Assembly: GCF_000621785.1 (NCBI RefSeq) | Contig: NZ_KK211348.1 | Span: 193,494 to 257,493, forward strand | Length of the DNA: 64,000 bases | Reading direction: 5' to 3' | From: Ruminococcus flavefaciens ND2009 | Lineage (GTDB): Bacteria; Bacillota; Clostridia; Oscillospirales; Ruminococcaceae | Part shown: one piece after another, positions 1 to 7,046 of the stretch | Layout of the letters: each line of letters starts with the position of its first letter | Position numbering within the stretch: the stretch's first letter is position 1 | Program-made: the position numbers and the translations under genes | The notes under the pieces: generated by a model | The model's database searches: none | Told to the model about the DNA's origin: nothing | Seen by the model: the letters and a program-made list of their open reading frames with translations, nothing else

Positions 1-2
1 AG

Positions 3-275
3 TTGCAGGATATATACTACGGAAACATCATACCGTGTCAGCACGATGTGAGAAGGGACTCCGACTATGCAAAGCGAAGTCTGGAGCTGCTCGAAATGTG
101 CGACACATTGGAGAAACGGCTGTCGGCTGACGATAAGAAGCTGCTCAACAACATAAGGGATATGCAGGGAATGCTGTCCGAAACAATGGTAGCGGAAAGC
201 TACATACAAGGTTTCCACGACTGCGCCGAGCTGATAATTGATGTGATGTTCGGCAGGAGCGATAACCTGAAATAA
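3..275 (+). CDS. DUF6809-like small protein, 5' end possibly outside window
   Basis: About 90 residues, soluble, acidic and helical, with a conserved-looking start (DIYYGNIIP), a central Leu/Lys-rich helix and an end reading YIQGFHDCAELIIDVMF. This matches my recollection of the DUF6809 family, small Clostridia proteins of unknown function often found in mobile elements. The first in-frame start visible is a TTG at the window edge, so the true start may lie upstream. It stops at 273-275 and is followed by a hairpin terminator. Its position left of an excisionase and integrase suggests element cargo. The function is unknown. Confidence 0.6.
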   Translation: MQDIYYGNIIPCQHDVRRDSDYAKRSLELLEMCDTLEKRLSADDKKLLNNIRDMQGMLSETMVAESYIQGFHDCAELIIDVMFGRSDNLK

Positions 276-301
276 CGTCATAAAACAATAAAACTTAGTA
301 A

Positions 302-332
302 GGGTACGGCAAATTACCGTACCCATTTTCGT
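302..332 (+). terminator. Rho-independent terminator after the DUF6809-like gene
   Basis: GGGTACGG (302-309) pairs with CCGTACCC (317-324) around a 7-base loop, followed by ATTTTC. A second hairpin with a very similar loop (GCGG caaacca CCGC) lies at about 341-360. Confidence 0.7.
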
Positions 333-446
333 ATCAAGGAAGCGGCAAACCACCGCTCCCTTCAAATAAATAATAAAGGAGAAATGTAAAATGAACAATT
401 CAATAATCATAATCGTGTTTAGAATAATAAAGAGAGGTGTTAGCTA

Positions 447-665
447 TTGGCAGAAATTGAAAAGATGTACGACAAGATGTTTACCGATTATCCCGACGTG
501 GTGAGTGTTCCGCAGCTGATGAAAATGCTGTCTGTAGGCCGCCATGCTGCTTATGAATTAATAAGCAGCGGCGAGATACAGAGCTTCAGGGTCGGTAAAA
601 ATATAAGGATACCGAAGATAAAAGTTATTGAATACATACTCGGAACAAGGAGGTGCTGCCTATGA
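447..665 (+). CDS. Excisionase-like helix-turn-helix DNA-binding protein
   Basis: A 72-residue protein starting at TTG 447 with a GAGGTG ribosome site about 9 bases upstream. It reads as an excisionase-type (MerR-like winged HTH) domain: SVPQLMKMLSVGRHAAYELISSGEIQSFRVGKNIRIPK, the usual layout of Xis proteins that bend DNA at attachment sites. Its stop overlaps the integrase start by four bases (ATGA at 662-665), implying translational coupling. By family knowledge it would control the direction of recombination by the adjacent integrase; that role is inferred from position and fold. Confidence 0.8.
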   Translation: MAEIEKMYDKMFTDYPDVVSVPQLMKMLSVGRHAAYELISSGEIQSFRVGKNIRIPKIKVIEYILGTRRCCL

Positions 666-1876
666 AAAATGTGACGGGAAGTCTGCAAACCAAGCGCGGC
701 AAGTACTATGCTGTGCTGAATTTATACGACCACACAGGTAAACGAAAACAGAAATGGATATCCACAGGATATGAGATAAGAGGTAATAAGAAAGCTGCGA
801 AAGCCTTCCTTGACGAGCTGCTTGTGGCTTACAACAAGAAACAGCAGGCGGCCCTGAAAGTTATCTCAAAGATGAAACACCCTGAGCAGTTTATAAAGGA
901 GCAGAGCCGGATAATGGCTCTGCCCCTGTTTTTATACATTGAAGAATGGATCGACCACTCGTCCGCGAAGCTCCAGCCGACTACCATTGACGGTTACAGA
1001 CAGCTCTGCAACGGCAGGATACGGGCGTTCTTCGAGAGCCGTGGAACTACCGTTTATGATCTCACAGAAGAGGATCTGAACGAGTTCTACGCTTACCTTG
1101 CTAAGCAGGGACTGAAAGGTGCTTCTCAGCAGAGGTATCACGGACTGATACATTCCGCATACAGCTTTCTTATGAAGCACCAGTACATTGACAGCAATCC
1201 CTGTGATTTCGCCGACCGTCCAAAGGCTGAGAAATACCGCGGAGCATACTATAATCAGTCGGAGCTGACAGAACTGTTCCGTGCTGCAAAAGAGAGCGAG
1301 ATATACATTCCCGTGCTTCTTGCTGCATATTATGGACTTCGCCGCAGCGAGGTCCTTGGTATCAAGTGGAGCAATATCGACTTCGAGAACGGCACTATCC
1401 GTATTGCTCACAAGGTCGTGGAGCAGAAGGTAGACGGCAAATACCAGACAGTCGGTCACGACAAAATGAAAACGGAGTCCAGCAACAGGATACTTCCGCT
1501 GATGAAGGAAGTGGCAATGGCACTGCGGAGTCTGAAGCTCCATCAGGACGAGCAGCGCCGTTTATGCGGTAATTCTTACGTTCACGAATACGATGACTAT
1601 GTCTGTGTGAATGAGATAGGTCAGCTTCTCAGACCAAACTATGTTACGGCAAAATTCAGTGAGCTGCTGAAAGAAAACGGCTTGAAGCACATACGCTATC
1701 ATGACCTCCGCCATAGCTGTGCCAGTCTGCTTCTTGCAAACGGAGTGCCGATGAAAGAAATACAGGAGTGGCTGGGACACTCGAACTACCGCACAACAGC
1801 CGACGTTTATTCTCATCTTGATTTCAGCAGCAAGGAGCATTCGGCGGAGATAATCTCCCATGTTCTGGCAGTGTGA
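662..1876 (+). CDS. Tyrosine site-specific recombinase (integrase), copy 1
   Basis: A phage/Tn916-type integrase of 404 residues. I place the start at ATG 662, not the upstream GTG 653, because AAGGAGGTG (647-655) is then correctly spaced and the paralogue at 3173 begins in the same way. There is an N-terminal arm-binding region (VTGSLQTKRGKYYAVLNLYD), a SAM-like core-binding domain at about 80-190, and a catalytic domain with Arg in YGLRRSEVLG, HDLRH, and GHSNYRTTADVYSHLD holding the GH and nucleophile Tyr. All catalytic residues are visible, so it is probably active. Coupled to xis. Confidence 0.93.
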   Translation: MKNVTGSLQTKRGKYYAVLNLYDHTGKRKQKWISTGYEIRGNKKAAKAFLDELLVAYNKKQQAALKVISKMKHPEQFIKEQSRIMALPLFLYIEEWIDHSSAKLQPTTIDGYRQLCNGRIRAFFESRGTTVYDLTEEDLNEFYAYLAKQGLKGASQQRYHGLIHSAYSFLMKHQYIDSNPCDFADRPKAEKYRGAYYNQSELTELFRAAKESEIYIPVLLAAYYGLRRSEVLGIKWSNIDFENGTIRIAHKVVEQKVDGKYQTVGHDKMKTESSNRILPLMKEVAMALRSLKLHQDEQRRLCGNSYVHEYDDYVCVNEIGQLLRPNYVTAKFSELLKENGLKHIRYHDLRHSCASLLLANGVPMKEIQEWLGHSNYRTTADVYSHLDFSSKEHSAEIISHVLAV

Positions 1877-1878
1877 GG

Positions 1879-1907
1879 TTGACATAATCAGTGTGGTGAT
1901 GTATAAT
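1879..1907 (+). promoter_or_regulatory. Predicted promoter for the alpha/beta hydrolase
   Basis: TTGACA (1879-1884), 17-base spacer, TATAAT (1902-1907). It lies immediately after the integrase stop, so the hydrolase at 2055 is probably transcribed independently of integration functions. Confidence 0.75.
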
Positions 1908-1918
1908 CTAAGTAAGAA

Positions 1919-2037
1919 AAATCGGAATTTGCAGCCGAAGGCTGCGCTTTTCACGTTGCCGCTCGCAAGCTCGCTTACTTTGCTTACAAGTCATAGTCTG
2001 CTTTCGCTTACGGCAATACTAATATAAATCGGAATTT
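1919..2037. repeat. 12-base direct repeat pair (AAATCGGAATTT)
   Basis: AAATCGGAATTT occurs at 1919-1930 and again at 2026-2037, 107 bases apart, bracketing a GC-richer stretch with several small palindromes. The pair sits between integrase 1 and the AT-rich hydrolase. It could be an attachment-site remnant or an insertion footprint. The evidence is only the repeat itself. Confidence 0.4.
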
Positions 2038-2054
2038 TACGGAGCAATGTTCAT

Positions 2055-3002
2055 ATGAAAAAAGCATTTAAGATAATTGGAAAGGTACTTCTTGTAATCA
2101 TAATATTACTAATCATTTTCTTGCTAATAGTGTTCACATACAATAAAATTATGATGAATAAGGAAAAGGCACTATTGGACGAACCTCTTGGCGAAATGAT
2201 AGAGGTTGACGGACATAATATGTGCATATACTCTGAGGGAGAAGGTAAACATACATTAGTATTTCTTTCAGGTTCAGGAACTGCTTCTCCTATACTTGAT
2301 TTCAGAAGTCTTTATAGTTTGTTAGTTGATGATTATAGGATAGTAGTTGTTGAAAAATTCGGCTACGGTTTCAGTGATGTAGTAAATACTGAGAGGTCAT
2401 TTGATACAATACTGAGGCAGGACAGAGAAGCTCTTTCAAAGGCTGGAATTGATGCTCCATTTATCCTCTGCCCTCACTCAATGTCTGGACTTGAAGCGAT
2501 ACTTTGGGCACAAGAATATCCGGATGAAGTCGAAGCAATTGTAGGTCTTGATATGTCTCTGCCACGCTCTTATGACAACTTTAATTATTCAAAAACAGAG
2601 CGATTTGAAAAAATTGCAGCTATTGGACGAGAGTTGGGGATTATCAGGTTTTACTATTCTGACAGCTCACTTCCTCAAGGACTTTCAGAAGCTGAAAAAA
2701 GTTTATATAGAGCCATAGCCTGTAAAAAAGCTGTAAACGATGACGTTATAAATGAAGGTCTTGCTATCCACAATGCCGTCAAAAAAATCGACGGAGCGCC
2801 TAAACCTGATATACCAATGTTAATGTTTATATCTGACGGAAAAGAAACAGGCATTGAAAAGTGGTCGGAGATACAAAAAGAGTATGCTTCTGAACTGTCA
2901 AATGCAACTATTGTTGAACTTGATTGCGGACACTATGTTCATAATTATAAGCAGGAGCAGATAAGCGAGAAAATGAAAGAATTTATTGGTAATATTAAGT
3001 GA
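2055..3002 (+). CDS. Membrane-anchored alpha/beta hydrolase
   Basis: 315 residues. One N-terminal membrane anchor (residues about 4-30, very Ile/Leu rich) is followed by an alpha/beta hydrolase fold. The nucleophile elbow is CPHSMSG, a variant of GxSxG in which the first Gly is Pro. The C-terminal DCGHYVHN would carry the catalytic His and SDGKETG probably lies near the acid. The substrate cannot be told. The gene is noticeably AT-richer than the rest of the window and lies between two integrases, so it is probably imported cargo. It has its own promoter (1879-1907) and a strong terminator. Confidence 0.85.
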   Translation: MKKAFKIIGKVLLVIIILLIIFLLIVFTYNKIMMNKEKALLDEPLGEMIEVDGHNMCIYSEGEGKHTLVFLSGSGTASPILDFRSLYSLLVDDYRIVVVEKFGYGFSDVVNTERSFDTILRQDREALSKAGIDAPFILCPHSMSGLEAILWAQEYPDEVEAIVGLDMSLPRSYDNFNYSKTERFEKIAAIGRELGIIRFYYSDSSLPQGLSEAEKSLYRAIACKKAVNDDVINEGLAIHNAVKKIDGAPKPDIPMLMFISDGKETGIEKWSEIQKEYASELSNATIVELDCGHYVHNYKQEQISEKMKEFIGNIK

Positions 3003-3023
3003 TAACTTCTGATTTACACGATT

Positions 3024-3062
3024 ATAAGCCGGAAAGCTAACAACTTTCCGGCTTATTTTTTT
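3024..3062 (+). terminator. Strong rho-independent terminator of the hydrolase
   Basis: ATAAGCCGGAAAG (3024-3036) pairs perfectly with CTTTCCGGCTTAT (3044-3056), followed by a run of T. Confidence 0.92.
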
Positions 3063-3105
3063 GCTCCCACAAATGTGTCTGAAATCTTAATTCTGAGTCC
3101 GAATA

Positions 3106-3134
3106 TTGCTTTTCGGGACTGGTTGTGGTATACT
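3106..3134 (+). promoter_or_regulatory. Predicted promoter of integrase 2
   Basis: TTGCTT (3106-3111), 17-base spacer, TATACT (3129-3134), about 40 bases before the start codon. Confidence 0.6.
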
Positions 3135-3172
3135 GTAGTCGCTGAAGCGGATTTCCGAAACAGGAGGTAAAA

Positions 3173-4393
3173 ATGAAAGAAGTAACAGGAAATCTGCAAG
3201 TAAAAAATGGCAAGTACTATGTGCTTGTGAATCTGTACGATCGCAGCGGCAAGCGTTCCATAAAGTGGGTAGCGCTGGGGCTGGACGCAAGAGGCAACAA
3301 GAAGGCTGCCAAGGCTCGTATGGCGGAGGTGCTGGAGGAGTATAACCGCAGTCAGAGGAAGCTGCTGAGGACTATCAGCAAGAAGAAAGCTCCCGAGAAG
3401 TTCATTCAGCAGCGAGAGCAGGTGCAGTATCAGACGCTGACGGAGTTCCTCACGGACTGGATAAACCTGTCGTCAGGCAGGCTTCAGCCGTCCACGATAG
3501 ACGGCTATATGAAAATGGTGAACGGCAGGATAACCGAGTTCTTCGGGGACAGCGGTATAACGATAGGTGACCTTGCAGGCGAGGACCTCAACGACTTCTA
3601 TGCCTATCTTGAAGACTCAGGCTTGTCGGGAGCGTCAGCTTTGCGCTATCACGGACTTATCCATGCGGCATTCAGCTACGCGGTGAAGAAGGAGCTCCTC
3701 GACGATAATCCCTGCGACCACGCAGACCACCCGAAGAGGGAGCGCTACCGTGCCTCATTTTACAGTGAGGATGAGCTGAGAGACCTGCTTATTGCGGCGA
3801 GGGAGAGTCCCATATACATTCCCGTAATGCTTGCGGCTTACTATGGACTCAGACGCAGCGAGGCTCTGGGGCTGAAATGGAGCAACATCGACTTCCAGAC
3901 CAAGACCATTTCCATATCACATAAGGTCATCGAAGCTAATGTGGACGGCAAATATCAGGCAAAGGGCTTCGACAGAATGAAGAACCAGTCCAGCAACAGG
4001 ACACTTCCGCTCATTGAGGACGTCGAAAACGAACTGCTTTACCACCGACAGCAGCAGTCCATGAATGCGGCAGTTCTCCGAGGTGCGTACTGCCATGACT
4101 GCGACGATTACGTCTGCACTGATGCCACAGGTCAGCTTATGCGTCCGAACTTCATATCAGTGCAGTTCGGAAAGCTGCTCAAGGACAACGGATTCCGCCA
4201 CATACGTTACCACGACCTGCGTCACACCTGTGCAAGCCTGCTCTTGAAGAACGGCATACCAATGAAGGCGATACAGGAGTGGCTGGGACACTCAACATTC
4301 GAGGTAACAGCCAACATTTATGCTCATCTGGACTACTCCAGCAAGGAGAGCTCGGCAGCAAAAATGGCACAGCTGCTTGCAATTAACGAATAA
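3173..4393 (+). CDS. Tyrosine site-specific recombinase (integrase), copy 2
   Basis: 406 residues, start ATG 3173 with CAGGAGGTAAAA upstream. It is clearly paralogous to the integrase at 662-1876 over the whole length; by eye roughly half the residues match. It has the same N-terminal motif (VTGNLQVKNGKYYVLVNLYD) and catalytic motifs (YGLRRSEALG, HDLRH, GHSTFEVTANIYAHLD). Unlike copy 1 it has no xis gene but its own promoter. It ends about 130 bases from the 3' end of tRNA-Trp, a classic position for an integrase whose element uses that tRNA as attachment site. Probably active; target inferred. Confidence 0.93.
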   Translation: MKEVTGNLQVKNGKYYVLVNLYDRSGKRSIKWVALGLDARGNKKAAKARMAEVLEEYNRSQRKLLRTISKKKAPEKFIQQREQVQYQTLTEFLTDWINLSSGRLQPSTIDGYMKMVNGRITEFFGDSGITIGDLAGEDLNDFYAYLEDSGLSGASALRYHGLIHAAFSYAVKKELLDDNPCDHADHPKRERYRASFYSEDELRDLLIAARESPIYIPVMLAAYYGLRRSEALGLKWSNIDFQTKTISISHKVIEANVDGKYQAKGFDRMKNQSSNRTLPLIEDVENELLYHRQQQSMNAAVLRGAYCHDCDDYVCTDATGQLMRPNFISVQFGKLLKDNGFRHIRYHDLRHTCASLLLKNGIPMKAIQEWLGHSTFEVTANIYAHLDYSSKESSAAKMAQLLAINE

Positions 4394-4493
4394 AATAAGT
4401 CCTGCACAGAACTTTTGACAGTTCCGCACAGGACGCACAAAATATCCAAGTGTTAGAAAAGTGTTAGAAATGAACAGCCGTTCATAAATGGCA

Positions 4494-4526
4494 AATGCCG
4501 TAAACGGCGAGTTTACGGCATTTTTT
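4494..4526 (+). terminator. Rho-independent terminator of integrase 2
   Basis: ATGCCGTAAAC and GTTTACGGCAT form a perfect stem around GGCGA, followed by six T. The T-run ends at the last base of the tRNA-Trp gene, so the two features abut. Confidence 0.9.
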
Positions 4527-4601
4527 GGCAGGGGCAGAAGGACTTGAACCCTCGGCACGCGGTTTTGGAGACCGCTGCTCTACCAACTGAGCTATACCCC
4601 T
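4526..4601 (-). tRNA. tRNA-Trp (anticodon CCA)
   Basis: On the minus strand the 76-base gene begins AGGGGTATAGCTCAGTTGG. Acceptor stem AGGGGTA pairs with TGCCCCT, the D-loop is standard, the anticodon arm is GCGGT-CTCCAAA-ACCGC (CCA = Trp), the T arm contains GGTTCAAGTCC, and the 3' GCCA is encoded. It is driven by a consensus promoter to its right. The 3' end faces the integrase, which makes it a likely attB for the neighbouring element. Confidence 0.97.
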
Positions 4602-4632
4602 ATTTATTATCGTTGCTGACTGCAACACAATA

Positions 4633-4661
4633 ATTATACCAGATAGGGGAGGGATTGTCAA
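4633..4661 (-). promoter_or_regulatory. Consensus promoter of tRNA-Trp
   Basis: Minus-strand TTGACA (4656-4661), 17-base spacer, TATAAT (4633-4638); perfect sigma-70/sigma-A consensus. Confidence 0.92.
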
Positions 4662-4690
4662 CAGTTTCAAGAAAAATTTATTTTTTAATT

Positions 4691-4737
4691 AATGATAAAG
4701 CGGTCCCGGAGAATTTCTCAGGGACCGCTTTATCATT
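4691..4737 (-). terminator. Long perfect hairpin at the end of the LRR-dockerin gene
   Basis: AATGATAAAGCGGTCCC (4691-4707) pairs perfectly with GGGACCGCTTTATCATT (4721-4737), overlapping the stop codon of the minus-strand gene. The A/T-rich sequence beyond it is not a clean U-run, so termination strength is uncertain. Confidence 0.7.
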
Positions 4738-6895
4738 ATTGGGGAGCGTCCACGGTTTTCAGCACGATGGAACCGTTTTCGCAGACTATCTCGCCCAGCT
4801 TTTCATCGGGAGTTGCTTTAATATCAACGAAAGAGCGGACGTTCAGTTTCGCTTTGCAGAGCTCCAGCCTTCCGTCGCGGAGGTCAAGTGTCAGATCGTC
4901 CATAAGGGACGAGAAGTCAAAGCCGCCTGTTTCTCTTGTGGCGGTATCAAAGTAACCGACAGAGGAGTGATGGAGACCTGAGCCGCAGGAGTATGTGAAG
5001 TAAAGCTCCTCTGCGCCGTCTCCGTTAATATCGGCAACGGCAAAGGTTTCCGTTCCGTAACCGCCGAAGCCCATGCCAAGGACATACATCTCGCCGTTAT
5101 AGACGAGGAAGCTCTCGCAGCTGCTCTTGAACTTGAAGATGCGGAATCCGTACTTTTCAGTTATTTCCCAGGGCGTCACGTTGAAGCAGTCTTCTTTTTC
5201 GGATATGTACTTAGCAATGACAGCGGTTTTTAGGAACTCCTCCACGCCGTCATCGGAGGGAGTGAGACCGAAAATGTCGATACTGCGGCTGTTCAGCTTG
5301 CTGACGAGGGAGCTTCTCAGACTGCGCAGGTCGAATATATCAATGACGCCGTCCTCGGTGACGTCGGCAGCTTCATAGCAGTTAAGCTTTGAGCCGTGTT
5401 TATTCAGCAGGTAGCTCTGGACAGTTACTACATCGGCGATACTTACGGTACCGTCGAAGTTTGCGTCGCCCTTGATGAAGTCAAGTGGAACGAATTCCAG
5501 TCCCCATTCGTTGGCGTAGCGCTCCGCTTCCGTGCCCTTGCAGCCCTTTATGACGCAGCTGCTGTCGAAAGCGCATTTGGGCTCATCTGTCAGCGGACGT
5601 CTTGGGGGAGGGGGAGTTAAACCGGATAAGAACTGTTCAAACTCCTTGCGAGGGTATGCGCCGATGACTTCGACTTCGGGAGGTATGATCACAGAGGTGA
5701 TACTGCTCTGAAAAGCGTCCTGTTCGATAGCTTTTACGCTTCGTGGGATAGTAAGCTCATTAAGCAGGGGGACGTTTTTGAATGCCTGTGAGTCTATACG
5801 CTTTATGCCGTTCATCAAGTCAATTTTTTCGAGGGAAGTGCAGCTGTCAAAGGCGTTCTCACCGATCTCACTGACAAGAAGCTGCGCTGTTTTAAGTCCG
5901 GTACAGTTATAGAAAGAATAGCGCTCGATGTTGAGCTCGGGGCAGAGCACCGTTATCCCGGTCAGTGAGTGACAGTCTATAAAGCTGAACATTCCCAAGT
6001 ATTTCAGAGCTGAAGGGAAGTTTATACTTTTAAGATATTTGCATTGTGCAAATGCATTATTGTCAATGATCTCGATAGTATCGGGAAGTCTTATCTCAGT
6101 AAACGGGGTCTGTGCAAGGGCATACTTTTCTACGGCTGTCACGGGACAGCCGTCTATCTCTCTTTCCACAGTAAAGGGCTTTGTAATGGGGGTATCGCTG
6201 TATGTATATGTATAGTCCGTCCACGCCAGAACAGCCGTACCGTCGGGTCTTGTGTAGTAGTAGCCGCCGTTTTTCTCAATGAAGCCGAACTTCTCCATAT
6301 ACTCGGCATCGCCTCTGAAATCCCTCATGGGACAGTCAAATACGGTGGGGATAGTCTCGATCAGCTCGTCTTTTTTGTTATAGACCTCAAAACAGCCTTT
6401 GGTATCGGGGGAGGTCTGCATACGATAGACCACATAGCTGTTCCGCTCATCGTCAAGCCAGTATTCGATGGTCTGATCGACGATATTATTCCGCAGTTCA
6501 CCAAGCTCCAGATGGACAACATCGGGAACACAGTTGATATATGTCAGCCAGCTGTCGGTCTTATAGTAGGACATCTGATCTGCAATACCGTAGGCATTTT
6601 CCAGCTGCTGCAAGGTAAGTCGCTCGCCAACGTCATCGCCTGCAAGGAGGCGTCTTGCTCTTTCGCAGACTATGTTGTCATTCTGCGCTTGCTCTGTGTC
6701 GAAGATAAAGTGACACAGCTCCTGCTGCTCCTCGGTGAGGGAGTCATAGTCGGTGATACACAGGTCATACCTGATAAAATTGTCCCACAGTCTGTAATCG
6801 GGAGAAGCCGCAGCTTCAAGGCTGCCTGACATAAGTCCCGAAAGGGGAGCGCACAGCATTAAAGCTCCCGTAAATAAAGCGATAGACTTCTTCAT
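4736..6895 (-). CDS. Secreted BspA-like leucine-rich-repeat protein with internal dockerin
   Basis: 719 residues, start ATG 6895 behind AAGGAGG. Order: signal peptide (about 1-30); a helical N-terminal region; BspA-type LRR_5 repeats at about 240-410 (units such as IEIIDNNAFAQCKYLKSINFP); a type I dockerin at about 476-533 with two Ca-binding loops (GDANFDGTVS, ADVTEDGVID); and a C-terminal domain of about 180 residues with an EF-hand/VCBS-like ADINGDGAEELYF. The dockerin predicts anchoring to a cohesin on the cellulosome or cell surface. LRR_5 proteins usually mediate binding. No catalytic motif was recognised. A central dockerin followed by a further domain is unusual. Confidence 0.88.
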   Translation of the reverse strand: MKKSIALFTGALMLCAPLSGLMSGSLEAAASPDYRLWDNFIRYDLCITDYDSLTEEQQELCHFIFDTEQAQNDNIVCERARRLLAGDDVGERLTLQQLENAYGIADQMSYYKTDSWLTYINCVPDVVHLELGELRNNIVDQTIEYWLDDERNSYVVYRMQTSPDTKGCFEVYNKKDELIETIPTVFDCPMRDFRGDAEYMEKFGFIEKNGGYYYTRPDGTAVLAWTDYTYTYSDTPITKPFTVEREIDGCPVTAVEKYALAQTPFTEIRLPDTIEIIDNNAFAQCKYLKSINFPSALKYLGMFSFIDCHSLTGITVLCPELNIERYSFYNCTGLKTAQLLVSEIGENAFDSCTSLEKIDLMNGIKRIDSQAFKNVPLLNELTIPRSVKAIEQDAFQSSITSVIIPPEVEVIGAYPRKEFEQFLSGLTPPPPRRPLTDEPKCAFDSSCVIKGCKGTEAERYANEWGLEFVPLDFIKGDANFDGTVSIADVVTVQSYLLNKHGSKLNCYEAADVTEDGVIDIFDLRSLRSSLVSKLNSRSIDIFGLTPSDDGVEEFLKTAVIAKYISEKEDCFNVTPWEITEKYGFRIFKFKSSCESFLVYNGEMYVLGMGFGGYGTETFAVADINGDGAEELYFTYSCGSGLHHSSVGYFDTATRETGGFDFSSLMDDLTLDLRDGRLELCKAKLNVRSFVDIKATPDEKLGEIVCENGSIVLKTVDAPQ

Positions 6896-6944
6896 ATCAA
6901 AACCTCCTTTTCATTTGAATGTCCGTATCATATCCGTCACTTTC

Positions 6945-6972
6945 ATTATAGCATATATATATATAATGTCAA
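6945..6972 (-). promoter_or_regulatory. Promoter of the LRR-dockerin gene
   Basis: Minus-strand TTGACA (6967-6972), 16-base AT-alternating spacer, TATAAT (6945-6950), about 45 bases from the start codon. Confidence 0.8.
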
Positions 6973-7014
6973 TAAAAAAGCCATAGTACTTCTCTTTCGG
7001 GAAGCACTATGGCT
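6973..7014 (-). terminator. Terminator of the CotH gene
   Basis: AGCCATAGT (from 6979) pairs with ACTATGGCT (to 7014) with an extended TTC/GAA stem. On the minus strand it is followed directly by six T. Confidence 0.88.
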
Positions 7015-7046
7015 CTGTTTGTTATAGGGTATGAGCTTTATATGGC

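Noticed and set aside
391..504. Small ORF (MNNSIIIIVFRII...) overlapping xis, with a ribosome site
   Set aside because: Could be a coupled leader peptide, but it has no composition signal, overlaps xis in another frame and matches nothing I know.
1..4601. Transposase or IS element in the mobile region
   Set aside because: Only tyrosine recombinases were seen; no DDE motif or IS-type terminal repeats.
6044..6829. Long plus-strand ORF opposite the LRR-dockerin gene, and other long antisense ORFs (for example 29968-30612, 36986-37855, 44752-45591)
   Set aside because: No promoter, ribosome site or recognisable domain. The opposite strand carries clear protein families with expected starts.
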